A DNA stretch of 64,000 bases from Mesorhizobium sp. LSJC280B00 (lineage in GTDB: Bacteria; Pseudomonadota; Alphaproteobacteria; Rhizobiales; Rhizobiaceae): the NCBI RefSeq assembly GCF_000502835.1, contig NZ_AYVL01000009.1, positions 20,501-84,500 of the forward strand, in the 5' to 3' direction. Both the position numbers and the translations under genes were made by a program. This document shows positions 1-10,562 of this stretch, one piece after another. Within the stretch, counting starts at the first letter, position 1. Each line of letters begins with the position of its first letter. Under the pieces are notes generated by a model. That model was given only the letters and a program-made list of their open reading frames with translations, was not told where the DNA came from and did no database searches.

Positions 1-1
1 C

Positions 2-1363
2 ACGGCGCTGCGCAACCTGACCGGCAAGGGCATCGTGCTCGACGGCCAGGACGTGAAGGCGGACGTCCTTGCCGTACTCGACGCGATGGGTGCCTTCGCC
101 GACGCGGTGCGTTCCGGCAAGGCGGCCGGCGCGACCGGCAAGAAAATCACCGACATCGTCAACATCGGCATCGGCGGCTCCGATCTCGGCCCGGCCATGG
201 CGACGCTGGCGCTGGCGCCCTATCATGACGGGCCGCGCGCGCATTACGTATCCAATATCGACGGTGCCCATATCCACGACACGCTGAAGGGTCTTTCCGC
301 CGAAACCACCCTGTTCATCATCGCCTCCAAGACCTTCACCACGGTCGAGACGATGACCAATGCCGAAACCGCGCGCAGATGGGTCGAGAAGGCGCTCGGC
401 AAGGAAGCGGTCGGCAAGCATTTCGCCGCCGTCTCGACGGCGCTCGACCTGGTCGCCAAATTCGGCATCGCGCCCGATCGCGTCTTCGGCTTCTGGGACT
501 GGGTCGGCGGCCGCTATTCCGTCTGGGGTGCGATCGGTCTGCCAGTGATGATCGCCATCGGCCCGAAGGATTTTCGCGCCTTTCTCGACGGCGCCCATGA
601 GATGGACGAGCATTTCCGCACCGCGCCGCTGGCGAAGAACCTGCCGGCGCTGATGGGGCTGATTGGCTGGTGGCACCGCGTGATCTGCAAATACCCCGCT
701 CGCGCCGTCATCCCCTACGATCAGCGTCTGTCCAGGCTACCGGCCTATCTGCAGCAGCTCGACATGGAATCGAACGGCAAGAGCGTCACCCTGGACGGCG
801 GCGCTGTAACGACGCCGACCGGCCCGCTGGTCTGGGGCGAGCCCGGCACCAATGGCCAGCATGCCTTCTTCCAGTTGCTCCATCAGGGCACCGATTTCAT
901 TCCGGTCGAATTCCTCGCCGCTGCCGTCGGCCACGAACCGGAGCTGAAGCATCACCACGACCTTCTGCTTGCCAATTGCCTGGCGCAGTCGGAAGCCTTC
1001 ATGAAGGGCCGCACGCTTGAGGAAGCCCGCGCGCAGATGCTGGCGAAAGGCATGAAGCCCGCCGATGTCGACAGGATTGCTCCGCACCGCGTCTTCTCCG
1101 GCGACCGCCCCTCGTTGACGATTCTCTACAGAAAGCTCGACCCGCATACATTCGGACGGCTGATTGCGCTTTACGAACACCGCGTCTTTGTCGAAGGTAC
1201 GCTGTTCAACATCAACTCCTTCGACCAATGGGGCGTCGAACTCGGCAAGGAACTGGCGACCGGGCTGCTGCCCGTCGTTGAAGGCAAGGAGAACGCCGCA
1301 AAGCGGGATGCCTCGACTGCCGGACTGGTGGAATACATCCACCGCTTGCGCGGCCCGGAGTGA
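2..1363 (+). CDS. pgi: Glucose-6-phosphate isomerase, 5' end cut by window
   Basis: Interconverts glucose 6-phosphate and fructose 6-phosphate in the cytoplasm. The frame is open from the first bases ([10 protein letters not shown], a typical PGI stretch), so the true start lies before the window. Family signatures seen are [11 protein letters not shown], the SKTFTT phosphate-binding segment, [14 protein letters not shown] and the C-terminal active-site region [19 protein letters not shown]. About 453 residues are visible of roughly 540 usual. The stop overlaps the GTG of the next gene, so the two are probably co-transcribed. The identity is secure. Confidence 0.97.
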   Translation, partial: TALRNLTGKGIVLDGQDVKADVLAVLDAMGAFADAVRSGKAAGATGKKITDIVNIGIGGSDLGPAMATLALAPYHDGPRAHYVSNIDGAHIHDTLKGLSAETTLFIIASKTFTTVETMTNAETARRWVEKALGKEAVGKHFAAVSTALDLVAKFGIAPDRVFGFWDWVGGRYSVWGAIGLPVMIAIGPKDFRAFLDGAHEMDEHFRTAPLAKNLPALMGLIGWWHRVICKYPARAVIPYDQRLSRLPAYLQQLDMESNGKSVTLDGGAVTTPTGPLVWGEPGTNGQHAFFQLLHQGTDFIPVEFLAAAVGHEPELKHHHDLLLANCLAQSEAFMKGRTLEEARAQMLAKGMKPADVDRIAPHRVFSGDRPSLTILYRKLDPHTFGRLIALYEHRVFVEGTLFNINSFDQWGVELGKELATGLLPVVEGKENAAKRDASTAGLVEYIHRLRGPE

Positions 1364-2091
1364 AAAGCTTGGCGGACATCAAGGGAATATTGTTCGACAA
1401 GGACGGCACGCTCGTAGATTTCAACGCGACATGGCTGGGCATCGCCGACTTCATGGCGATGGATGCGGCCGAAGGCGATCGCTGGAGGGCAGACAGGCTG
1501 CTTGCGGCGGCGGGCTTCGACTTCGCGAACAAGCGCTTCAAGCCGGATTCAATTTTTGCCTCCGGCACCAACATGGACGTCGTCGAGCTGTGGTTTCCGC
1601 GGCTGTCCGACGAGGACCAGATGCTTGCCGTCGCCCGCTTCAACGCCATCACTTCGGCGCAAGGATCGGCAATGGCGGTGGCGCTGCCGGGTGTGGTCGA
1701 GACGCTTGGGCTGCTTCACAGAAAATCCTACCGGCTTGGCGTCGCCACCAACGACTCGACCAGTGGCGCGGAAAAGACCTTGGTCACGCTGGGCGTCGCG
1801 CAGCTTTTCGAAGCCGCCTATGGTTACGATGCGGTGGCCAATCCAAAACCGGCGCCGGATACGATCCTTGCCTTCTCGGACCTGACAGGGCTCAGGCCGG
1901 CGGCGATCGCAATGGTCGGCGACAATCGCCACGATCTGGAAATGGCGCGCGCCGGCGGCTGTGGCCTGGCGATTGGCGTGCTGTCCGGCACCGGCACACG
2001 TGAATCGCTGTCGCAGATCGCAGACGTCATCCTCGATTCAGTTGCCGATCTGCCCGATTTTCTAGCGGCGCGGGTCAGCGAGACAGTCTAG
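1360..2091 (+). CDS. HAD-family phosphatase, phosphoglycolate-phosphatase-like
   Basis: A 243-residue haloacid dehalogenase hydrolase. Motif I is [10 protein letters not shown] near residue 12 (the first Asp is the nucleophile), motif II is ATND, motif III is NPKPAP and motif IV is MVGDNRHD. A helical cap follows motif I, as in Gph-type phosphatases. The GTG start overlaps the pgi stop by 4 bases, which suggests translational coupling. Substrate is not predictable from sequence; 2-phosphoglycolate or a sugar phosphate are likely. The 3' end overlaps the convergent methyltransferase gene by 17 bases. Confidence 0.85.
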   Translation: MKSLADIKGILFDKDGTLVDFNATWLGIADFMAMDAAEGDRWRADRLLAAAGFDFANKRFKPDSIFASGTNMDVVELWFPRLSDEDQMLAVARFNAITSAQGSAMAVALPGVVETLGLLHRKSYRLGVATNDSTSGAEKTLVTLGVAQLFEAAYGYDAVANPKPAPDTILAFSDLTGLRPAAIAMVGDNRHDLEMARAGGCGLAIGVLSGTGTRESLSQIADVILDSVADLPDFLAARVSETV

Positions 2092-2779
2092 ACTCGCAGC
2101 TAGCTGGTCCGAACGAGAACACGCCGCTCGGTTTCATCGCCGCATTCCTGCCTTCGCCGACATCCGGCACCTCGTATTCGGCCAGCAGGCGAAGCCGCGA
2201 GCGGGGCAGATAGGCGCGGCCCGGATCGCCGATCAGCACGGCGATGCCGGCTGCAAGGCAGCGGTCGAGGAAAGAAATGGCCCGGCCGGCAAGATCATGG
2301 GCGTAAAACAGGTCGCCGACCACCACGACATCCACCGGTGGCGGCGGACCGCTGGTGATGTCTTCGCCAATGATCATGATAGCGACGCCGTTCGCAGTCG
2401 CGTTGAGGCCGAGCGCAACCACACCATTGCGATCGATCTCGGCCGCGACGACCGCGCTTGCCCCGGCTTTTGCCGCTGCAATGCCGACGAGACCCGAACC
2501 GGAGCCGAGGTCGAGCACGCGACGGCCGGCCACGGTCTTCGGCCGGTCGAATATGTAGCGGGCGAGCACCGCGCCGCCGGCCCAGACATAGGCCCAGTAC
2601 GGTGGCTCCGGTTCAGGTCCGTCTTCTTCGGTCGCATGTTGGTTCCATTCGAGAAGCCGCCTGAGCCCGCTTCCCGGATGGGCGGTGTAAAGCCGAATTT
2701 CGGGAAGCGCGGGCACGGGGGCGATCCGCATGTTCGCCCGGATGAACTCTGCCGGGTCCGGGCGCGAACCTATACTCAC
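2075..2779 (-). CDS. Class I SAM methyltransferase, ETF-beta lysine methyltransferase-like
   Basis: A 234-residue Rossmann-fold methyltransferase. It has the FIRAN N-terminal block, the motif I SAM loop VLDLGSGSGLVGIAAAKAG, an acidic residue after beta 2 (AAEIDRN) and a VVGDLFY post-motif resembling the DxFY of protein-lysine methyltransferases of the METTL20/ETFB-KMT group. The GTG start at 2779 was chosen because it keeps the FIRAN block and clears the upstream acyl-CoA ligase, which ends at 2817. The target protein is inferred only from family resemblance. Probably co-transcribed with the ligase gene. Confidence 0.75.
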   Translation of the reverse strand: MSIGSRPDPAEFIRANMRIAPVPALPEIRLYTAHPGSGLRRLLEWNQHATEEDGPEPEPPYWAYVWAGGAVLARYIFDRPKTVAGRRVLDLGSGSGLVGIAAAKAGASAVVAAEIDRNGVVALGLNATANGVAIMIIGEDITSGPPPPVDVVVVGDLFYAHDLAGRAISFLDRCLAAGIAVLIGDPGRAYLPRSRLRLLAEYEVPDVGEGRNAAMKPSGVFSFGPASCESRLSR

Positions 2780-2816
2780 GGCGTTGGCGCCGGCGATGCA
2801 ATCGCTCAAGCTGCGC

Positions 2817-4778
2817 CTAGCCCCGCAACGCCCGTCGCAGGATCTTGCCGACCGGTGTCTTCGGCAACTCGGTGCGGAACTCAATATACCTGGGACGCTT
2901 GTAGCCGGTCAGGTTCTCGCGGCAATAAGCCGTCAGCATGTCGGCGGTCAGTGCCGGGTCCTTCTTGACGACGAACAGCTTCGGCACTTCACCCGAATGC
3001 TCGTCCGGCACGCCGATCGCCGCCACTTCGAGTACGCCTGGATGCTGCGCCACCACTTCCTCGAGTTCGTTTGGATAGACGTTGAAGCCGGAAACCAGGA
3101 TCATGTCCTTCTTGCGGTCGACGATCTTGGTGTAGCCAAGCTCGTCCATGAAGCCCATGTCGCCCGATTTGAAGAAGCCGTCCTCGGTCATCACCTTGGC
3201 GGTCTCGTCCGGCCGGTTCCAGTAGCCGGCCATCACCTGCGGTCCGCGGATGCAGATTTCGCCGACTTCGCCGAGCGGCAAATTGTTGCCGTCGTCGTCG
3301 CGGATGGTGATCTCGGTCGAGGGCAGCGGCAGGCCGATCGTGCCGGTGTAAACGCCGTCGCTGAATTTGTTGATGGTTGCCCCCGGCGAGGTCTCGGTGA
3401 GCCCGTAGGCCTCGCTGATCGGGCAGCCGGTCAGCGCCTTCCAGCGTTCGGCGATGGCCCTCTGCACCGGCATGCCGCCACCCAGCGTCAGGATCAGCGG
3501 CTTGAAATCGAGCTTGCGAAAATCCTCATTATTGAGCAGCGCATTGAACAGCGTGTTGAGGCCCGGAAAGATGTGGATCGGGTATTTCTGCAGCTCCTTG
3601 ACGAAGCCGGGAATGTCGCGCGGATTGGGGATGAGGACATTCTGCGCGCCTTGCTGCATGCCTACCAGCACGTTCGCCGTCAGCGCAAAAATGTGATAGA
3701 GCGGCAGCGCGCAGAGGAAGTTCAGATGCGCCGGCTTCGGCTTGACGGTAAAAGCGTCTTCGGCCCACAGCGCGTTCTGCGCGACGTTCGCCAAAATGTT
3801 GCTGTGCAAAAGCATCGCGCCCTTGGAGATGCCGGTCGTGCCGCCCGTGTATTGCAGGAAGGCGATGTCGTCGGCCGCGACCTTTGCGGGCCTGAAGGCC
3901 ATGCCGGTGCCGGCCTTCAGCGCGGCGTTGAACTTGACATGGCCGGGCAGCGACCATGCCGGCACCATCTTCTTGACGCGGCGTACAAAGAAGTTGACGA
4001 TCGTTCCCTTGAGCCCGCCGAGCATGTCGCCCATCGAGGCGACCACGACATGCTTGACCGCGGTCCTCGCGATCACCGCCTGCAGGGTGCAGGCGAAATT
4101 TTCGAGGATGACAATGGCTTGAGCGCCGGAATCCTTGAGCTGGTGCTCCAGCTCGCGCGGCGTGTAGAGCGGATTGATGTTGACCACGACATAGCCGGCG
4201 CGAAGCACTGCCATAATCGCCACCGGATATTGCAGCACATTCGGCATCATCAGGGCGACGCGCGCGCCCTTCTGCAGCCCCGTTGATTGCAGATAGGCGC
4301 CGAAGGCGGCCGACTGTCGCTCGAGGTCGGCATAGGTGATCGATTTGCCCATGCAGACGAAGGCCGGCCGATTCGCAAACTGCTTGCACACGGCGACGAG
4401 AAAGTCGCCGATCGAGCTGGAGGGCAGGGCGCCGATCTCGGCCGGCACGATCTTTGGATAACTCTTGAGCCACGGTTTTTTCGGCAAGCCGGCGGCCAGC
4501 GACGTGATCGCCTTCGGTAATCTCTTGGCCGGACCTGCCGGCGGTTTTGGCGTAGTCGGCACTGCCCTCGTCGCCGGCTTGGCGGCAGAGTTTGCAGCAG
4601 GCGCAGTCTTGCCGGTTGCCGGTTTAGCAGCCGTTCCAGCCGTGGTCTTCGCCGCCGGCTTCGCGCTTGCCTTTGCGGTAGCCGTCGGCCTTGTGGCGGC
4701 CGCTTTTGGCTTGACCGCTTTCGATGTTGCCTCGGCCTTTGCTTTCGCCGCGTTGGTTGTCTTTGCCGGTTTTGCCAC
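2817..4778 (-). CDS. Long-chain fatty-acid/dicarboxylate-CoA ligase with basic low-complexity N-terminal tail
   Basis: An ANL-superfamily acyl-CoA synthetase of about 653 residues. The adenylation P-loop is YTGGTTGISKGA; later motifs are AYGLTETSPG, KSGDMGF, DRKKDMILVSGFNVYP and a C-terminal lysine region TPVGKILRRALRG. It activates a carboxylic acid to its CoA thioester. FadD and rhizobial PimA-type pimeloyl-CoA ligases are the nearest groups I recognise. The first 90 or so residues are almost only Ala, Lys, Pro and Thr, which is not part of the catalytic fold. The GTG at 4778 follows GAGGGAG by six bases; a TTG at 4793 lacks such a site. Confidence 0.88.
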   Translation of the reverse strand: MAKPAKTTNAAKAKAEATSKAVKPKAAATRPTATAKASAKPAAKTTAGTAAKPATGKTAPAANSAAKPATRAVPTTPKPPAGPAKRLPKAITSLAAGLPKKPWLKSYPKIVPAEIGALPSSSIGDFLVAVCKQFANRPAFVCMGKSITYADLERQSAAFGAYLQSTGLQKGARVALMMPNVLQYPVAIMAVLRAGYVVVNINPLYTPRELEHQLKDSGAQAIVILENFACTLQAVIARTAVKHVVVASMGDMLGGLKGTIVNFFVRRVKKMVPAWSLPGHVKFNAALKAGTGMAFRPAKVAADDIAFLQYTGGTTGISKGAMLLHSNILANVAQNALWAEDAFTVKPKPAHLNFLCALPLYHIFALTANVLVGMQQGAQNVLIPNPRDIPGFVKELQKYPIHIFPGLNTLFNALLNNEDFRKLDFKPLILTLGGGMPVQRAIAERWKALTGCPISEAYGLTETSPGATINKFSDGVYTGTIGLPLPSTEITIRDDDGNNLPLGEVGEICIRGPQVMAGYWNRPDETAKVMTEDGFFKSGDMGFMDELGYTKIVDRKKDMILVSGFNVYPNELEEVVAQHPGVLEVAAIGVPDEHSGEVPKLFVVKKDPALTADMLTAYCRENLTGYKRPRYIEFRTELPKTPVGKILRRALRG

Positions 4779-5255
4779 CTGTCGCTCCCTCAATCATTCT
4801 TATTGTTTCGGCATGCTTGCGCGCCACCACCGCCCTGATCAACAAAGATATCCCACGCTTGCCGCAATGTCCGGAACCTGGGAAAATCCGGCACGCTGCC
4901 CATCTATCTATGTATTGCCACAAGCGGCGGCCGTGCAAGCCTCGCCACCTGGAGTGCGGCAAGACTTGCCGTCAAACCTCTTGGCCGCGACCGGTTTTCG
5001 GACGCGCATCTCTTGAACCGAACGGCTCGATTCCCCCAATCGGCGGCATTACCGATCAACAAAAAATTGAAGTCGCTAATAATGTCGTGATCTGCGGATT
5101 CGGCTCGTTTTTTCCACAATTTGCCGCGTGCCGAAAATTTTTTCTGCTTCCCGTGGGTTAGGCAAACAAGCAGTTCCAAAGCTAGAAAAACGGTGCTTAT
5201 ATGCGGCCTTCGCGAGCCTGACAGAGGGGCTTGGAAGAACATCAGGGAGTGCTCA
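4779..5255. other. Intergenic region, divergent promoters of acyl-CoA ligase and dpp operon
   Basis: These 477 bases separate two divergent genes and hold no convincing gene. The part from about 5040 to 5210 is clearly richer in A and T than its surroundings, with several A or T runs, as expected for the dpp promoter. I could not pick a single -35/-10 pair with confidence. Confidence 0.5.
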
Positions 5256-6848
5256 ATGAAAAAGAAACTGACTTTTGCAGCCGCGTTGCTGGCTGCAAGC
5301 GTCCTCGGCGGCGTGGCCAATGCAAAACAACTGGTCTATTGCTCGGAGGCATCGCCGGCCGGCTTCGACCCGTCGCCATGGAGCGGCGGCAACGACTTCG
5401 ACGCTTCGTCGCGCACCATCTATTCGCGCCTGGTCGAGTTCGAGCATGGCAAGACCACCATCTCGCCCGGCCTGGCCGAGAGCTGGACGGTTTCCGACGA
5501 CGGTCTCGAATACACCTTCAAGCTTCGCCCGGGTGTGAAATTCCAGACGACCGATTATTTCACGCCGACGCGCGACCTCAACGCCGACGACGTGATCTTT
5601 TCCTTCGAACGCCAGTGGAAGAAAGAAAGCCCGTGGTACAGCTATCTGGAAGGCACCGGCTGGGAATATTTCACCGGCATGGGCTTCCCCGATCTCCTGA
5701 AGGAAATCGTCAAGGTCGACGACCTGACGGTGAAATTCGTGCTGAACAAGCCTGAAGTCGCGTTCCTGCCGGACCTCGGCATGGATTTCGCCTCGATCGT
5801 TTCCAAGGAATATGCCGACCAGCTCGACAAGGCCGGCACCAGGCAGCAGTTCACCCAGAAGCCGGTCGGCACTGGTCCGTTCCAGTTCGTCGACTATCAG
5901 GTCGATGCGGTCGTGCGCTATGCAGCATGGGACGGCTACTATGGCGGCCGCCAGAAGATCGATGATCTGATCTTCGCCATCACGCCCGACCCCGCCGTGC
6001 GCGCGCAGAAGCTGAAGGCGGGCGAATGCGATATCATGTCATACCCGGCGCCGGCCGACATTGCCGGACTGCAGGCCGACGCGAACCTCAAGGTCGACGA
6101 GCAGGAAGGCCTGAACATCGGCTACATGGCTTACAACACGACGCAGCCGCCCTTCGACAAGGTCGAGGTCCGCAAGGCCCTCAACATGGCGGTAAACAAG
6201 AAGGCGATCATCGACGCGGTCTATCAGGGCGCCGGTGCGCCGGCCATCAACCCGATCCCGCCGACCATGTGGTCCTATAACAAGGACATCAAGGACGATC
6301 CCTATGATCCGGAGGCGGCCAAGAAGATGCTGGCCGATGCAGGCGTCAAGGATCTGTCGATGAAGATCTGGGCTATGCCGGTCAGCCGCCCCTACAACCC
6401 GAACGCCCAGCGCGTCGCCGAGTTGATCCAGGCCGATTATGCCGCCGTCGGGGTCAAGGCGGAGATCGTCAGTTACGAATGGACCGAGTATCGCCAGCGC
6501 GGCAAGGCTAAGGATCGCGATGGCGCCTTCCAACTGGGCTGGACCGGTGACAATGGCGATCCGGACAACTTCTTTTTCCTGCTCGGTTGCGATGCCATCG
6601 GCCAGTCCAATTATGCGATCTGGTGCAACCAGGAATTCGAAGCCCTGCTGAAAAAAGGCAAGGCGACGACGGACGTCGCCGAGCGCACCAAGATCTACGA
6701 GGAAGCTCAGGTGGTGTTCAAGCGTGAGGCTCCGTGGCTGACCATCGCCCACTCCAAGGTCTTCATGCCGATGAACAAGAAGGTGTCGGGCTTCGTTATG
6801 GACCCGCTCGGCATTCATCGGTTTGACGGCGTCGACGTCACCGAATAA
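5256..6848 (+). CDS. dppA: Dipeptide ABC transporter substrate-binding protein
   Basis: A periplasmic family-5 binding protein of 530 residues. The signal peptide is MKKKLTFAAALLAASVLGG, cleaved near ANA. The mature start KQLVYCSEASPAGFDP and the segment ADDVIFSFERQW strongly resemble DppA of enteric bacteria. It binds dipeptides (possibly haem or delta-aminolevulinate, as known for DppA) and delivers them to DppBCDF. ATG 5256 was chosen because it starts the signal peptide and has AGGGAG upstream. First gene of a dppABCDF operon; a strong hairpin separates it from dppB. Confidence 0.95.
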   Translation: MKKKLTFAAALLAASVLGGVANAKQLVYCSEASPAGFDPSPWSGGNDFDASSRTIYSRLVEFEHGKTTISPGLAESWTVSDDGLEYTFKLRPGVKFQTTDYFTPTRDLNADDVIFSFERQWKKESPWYSYLEGTGWEYFTGMGFPDLLKEIVKVDDLTVKFVLNKPEVAFLPDLGMDFASIVSKEYADQLDKAGTRQQFTQKPVGTGPFQFVDYQVDAVVRYAAWDGYYGGRQKIDDLIFAITPDPAVRAQKLKAGECDIMSYPAPADIAGLQADANLKVDEQEGLNIGYMAYNTTQPPFDKVEVRKALNMAVNKKAIIDAVYQGAGAPAINPIPPTMWSYNKDIKDDPYDPEAAKKMLADAGVKDLSMKIWAMPVSRPYNPNAQRVAELIQADYAAVGVKAEIVSYEWTEYRQRGKAKDRDGAFQLGWTGDNGDPDNFFFLLGCDAIGQSNYAIWCNQEFEALLKKGKATTDVAERTKIYEEAQVVFKREAPWLTIAHSKVFMPMNKKVSGFVMDPLGIHRFDGVDVTE

Positions 6849-6861
6849 GTCCTGAGAAATT

Positions 6862-6895
6862 GAACGGCGGCGCTGGACTTCCCGCGCCGCCGTTC
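6862..6895 (+). promoter_or_regulatory. Intercistronic hairpin between dppA and dppB
   Basis: Arms 6862-6873 and 6884-6895 are perfectly complementary over 12 bp (GAACGGCGGCGC) with a 10-base loop. No T run follows, so it is not a full terminator. Such hairpins after a binding-protein gene usually protect the upstream mRNA and lower permease output. Confidence 0.7.
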
Positions 6896-6906
6896 TATGA
6901 AGCAAG

Positions 6907-7914
6907 ATGCTCCGTTATCTCCTCCACAAGCTCGCTTTGATCATCCCGACCGTGTTCGGCATATCGCTGGCGGCGTTTGCTTTCGTCCGGCTTCTGCCCG
7001 GCGATCCTATCCTGGCCCTGGCGGGCGAGCGCGGCGTCAGCCCCGAGCGGTACGCCCAGCTCATCGAGCAGTTTGGCTACAACCGGCCCTATGTCATCCA
7101 ATACCTGGAATATATCGGCAGGGTCCTGACCGGCGATTTCGGCATATCTATTGCCACCAAGCGGCCAGTGCTCGGCGAATTCCAGGCGCTGTTTCCAGCC
7201 ACGCTGGAACTGGCGACAGTGGCGTTGATCATCGCCGTCCTGCTCGGCATTCCTGCCGGTATCTTCGCCGCGGTCAAGCGCGGCTCGTGGTTCGACCAGG
7301 CGACGATGGGTGTCGCGCTGACCGGCTATTCGATGCCGATCTTCTGGTGGGGGTTGCTGCTCATTATCTTCTTCTCCGGCTATCTCGGCTGGACGCCGGT
7401 TTCCGGCCGCATCGGCCTGCAGTATTTCTTCAGGCCGACGACCGGGTTCATGCTCATCGACAGCCTGATCTCCGGCAGGAGCGGCGCTTTCAAATCTGCC
7501 GTCAGCCATTTGATCCTGCCGTCGATCGTGCTGGCGACGATCCCGCTTGCCGTCATAGCGCGCCAGACGCGCTCGGCGATGCTCGAGGTGCTGGGCGAGG
7601 ACTATGTCCGCACCGCGCGCGCCAAGGGCCTGGCGCCGCGCCGCGTCATCGGTCTGCACGCTTTTCGCAACGCGCTGATCCCGGTGGTCACCACCATTGG
7701 ACTGCAGGTCGGCACCTTGATGGCGGGCGCCATTCTGACCGAGACCATTTTTTCCTGGCCGGGCATCGGCAAATGGATGATCGATGCCATCGGCAAGCGC
7801 GACTATGTCGTCGTCCAGAGCGGATTGCTGATCATCGCGCTGATCGTCATGGCGGTGAACCTGATCGTCGACGTGCTCTACGCCGTCATCAATCCGCGCA
7901 TCCGGGTGCAGTGA
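6907..7914 (+). CDS. dppB: Dipeptide ABC transporter permease
   Basis: A 335-residue inner-membrane permease of the OppB/DppB family. It begins MLRYLLHKLALIIPTVFGIS, a typical first membrane segment, followed by RLLPGDPI. The cytoplasmic EAA loop that contacts the ATPases is EDYVRTARAKGLAPRRV. It ends with the family tail VLYAVINPRIRVQ. The gene follows dppA after the hairpin and dppC begins two bases after its stop. Confidence 0.94.
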   Translation: MLRYLLHKLALIIPTVFGISLAAFAFVRLLPGDPILALAGERGVSPERYAQLIEQFGYNRPYVIQYLEYIGRVLTGDFGISIATKRPVLGEFQALFPATLELATVALIIAVLLGIPAGIFAAVKRGSWFDQATMGVALTGYSMPIFWWGLLLIIFFSGYLGWTPVSGRIGLQYFFRPTTGFMLIDSLISGRSGAFKSAVSHLILPSIVLATIPLAVIARQTRSAMLEVLGEDYVRTARAKGLAPRRVIGLHAFRNALIPVVTTIGLQVGTLMAGAILTETIFSWPGIGKWMIDAIGKRDYVVVQSGLLIIALIVMAVNLIVDVLYAVINPRIRVQ

Positions 7915-7915
7915 G

Positions 7916-8833
7916 ATGACCGACGAATCCGCCGCCGAAGCTACCGCCGCCTCCATCCCGACAGGCGGCAGGCAACGGGCTTTCGCCGAGTTCTGGCACT
8001 ACTTCTCGATGAACACCGGCGCGGTCATCGGCCTTGTCGTGTTTTCGGCGCTGGTGCTGGTGGCGATCTTTGCGCCGTTCGTCGCCCCACATTCGCCCGA
8101 CGAGCAGTTTCGCGATGCGCTGCTGGCACCCCCTGCCTGGCAGGAAGGCGGCAAATCGATGTTCCTGCTCGGCACCGACGCGGTCGGCCGCGACATGCTT
8201 TCACGGTTGATCTTCGGGGCGCGTTTCTCGCTGTTCATCGGTCTGGTGGTCGTTGTCTTCTCGCTCACCAGCGGCATCGTGCTTGGCGTGCTCGCCGGCT
8301 ATTTCCGCGGCTGGGTCGACACGCTGATCATGCGCATCATGGATATCATCCTGGCCTTCCCGTCGCTGCTTCTGGCGCTGGTGCTGGTGGCGATCCTCGG
8401 CCCCGGCCTTTTCAATGCCATGCTGGCGATCGCGCTGGTGCTGCAGCCGCATTTTGCGCGCCTCACCCGCGCCGCCGTGATGGCCGAAAAGAACCGCGAA
8501 TATGTCATCTCCGCCAAGGTGGCTGGTGCCGGTCATCTTCGCTTGATGGTGAGGACGATCCTGCCGAACTGCCTGGCACCGCTGATCGTGCAGGCGACGT
8601 TGTCCTTCTCCAACGCTATTCTCGAGGCTGCGGCGCTCGGCTTCCTCGGTGTCGGTGCGCAGCCGCCGACGCCGGAATGGGGCACGATGCTCGCCTCGGC
8701 GCGCGAGTTCATCCTGCGCGCGCCTTGGGTGGTGACCTTCCCCGGCCTTGCTATCCTGATCACTGTGCTTGCCATCAATCTGATCGGCGATGGCTTGCGC
8801 GATGCCTTCGATCCCAAGCTGAAGAGGTCATAA
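7916..8833 (+). CDS. dppC: Dipeptide ABC transporter permease
   Basis: A 305-residue inner-membrane permease of the OppC/DppC family. An N-terminal cytoplasmic stretch is followed by a long first membrane helix, then the periplasmic LLGTDAVGRDMLSRLIFGAR block that marks this family. The EAA loop is NREYVISAKVAGAGHLRL. The C-terminus LIGDGLRDAFDPKLKR is standard. Start and stop are spaced by a few bases from dppB and dppD, so the operon is tight. Confidence 0.94.
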   Translation: MTDESAAEATAASIPTGGRQRAFAEFWHYFSMNTGAVIGLVVFSALVLVAIFAPFVAPHSPDEQFRDALLAPPAWQEGGKSMFLLGTDAVGRDMLSRLIFGARFSLFIGLVVVVFSLTSGIVLGVLAGYFRGWVDTLIMRIMDIILAFPSLLLALVLVAILGPGLFNAMLAIALVLQPHFARLTRAAVMAEKNREYVISAKVAGAGHLRLMVRTILPNCLAPLIVQATLSFSNAILEAAALGFLGVGAQPPTPEWGTMLASAREFILRAPWVVTFPGLAILITVLAINLIGDGLRDAFDPKLKRS

Positions 8834-8837
8834 TCCA

Positions 8838-9709
8838 ATGCCTCTTCTCGAGATCAAGAACCTGACCGTTTCCTTCGACACCGCCGCTGGACCATTCATG
8901 GCGGTACAAGGCATCGACCTGTCGGTCGAACCGCGCGAGGTGCTGGCGATCGTCGGCGAATCCGGTTCGGGCAAGTCGGTGGCGATGCTGGCGGTGATGG
9001 GGCTTTTGCCCAATACCGCGACGGTGAGGGCCGACCGCATGGCCTTCGACGGCATCGACCTGCTCAAGCTCGGCCCATCCGAGCGGCGCAAGATCGTCGG
9101 CAAGGACATTTCGATGATCTTCCAGGAGCCGGTCGCCAGCCTCAACCCGTGCTTCACCGTCGGCTTCCAGATCGAGGAGGTGCTGCGCTTCCATATGGGC
9201 ATGGACCGCGCCCAGCGCCGGGCGCGTGCCATCGAATTGATGAAGTTGGTCGGCATCGCCGACCCCGAGGAACGGCTGGGCTCCTTCCCGCACCAGATGT
9301 CGGGTGGTCAGTGTCAGCGCGTCATGATCGCCATCGCCATCGCCTGTAATCCCAAGCTTTTGATCGCCGACGAGCCAACCACGGCGCTCGACGTCACCAT
9401 CCAGAAGCAGATCCTCGATCTGCTGGTCGGCCTGCAGGCCAAATATGGCATGGGCCTGATCATGATCACCCACAATATGGGGGTGGTTGCCGAGACCGCC
9501 GACCGTGTCATCGTCCAGTACAAGGGCCGCAAGATGGAAGAGGCCGACGTGCTGTCGCTGTTCGAGTCCCCCAAGAGCAACTACACGCGCGCGCTCCTGT
9601 CGGCACTGCCCGAAAACGCCGTCGGCGACCGGTTGCCTACTGTTTCCGACATGCTGTTTGAGCCGGCCCCATCTGTAGTCGCAGCCCGGTCCGCAGGAGG
9701 AACCGCCTC

Positions 9710-9713
<4 letters not shown>
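8838..9713 (+). CDS. dppD: Dipeptide ABC transporter ATP-binding protein
   Basis: A 291-residue ABC ATPase. Walker A is GESGSGKS, the Q-loop is MIFQEP, the signature is MSGGQCQRV (a Cys where the family usually has an Arg), Walker B is [12 protein letters not shown] and the H-loop His is in MITHNMG. The C-terminal oligopeptide-transporter extension is present. It pairs with DppF to power uptake. The stop overlaps the dppF start as ATGA. Confidence 0.94.
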
Positions 9714-10540
<827 letters not shown>

Positions 10541-10562
10541 TCCGGCGAGGTTTGCCGGCCGG

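Noticed and set aside
2730..4286. 518-codon frame antisense to the acyl-CoA ligase gene
   Set aside because: Mirror of a strongly G/C-biased gene; composition is rich in Arg, His and Val with no domain, while the opposite strand encodes all ANL motifs.
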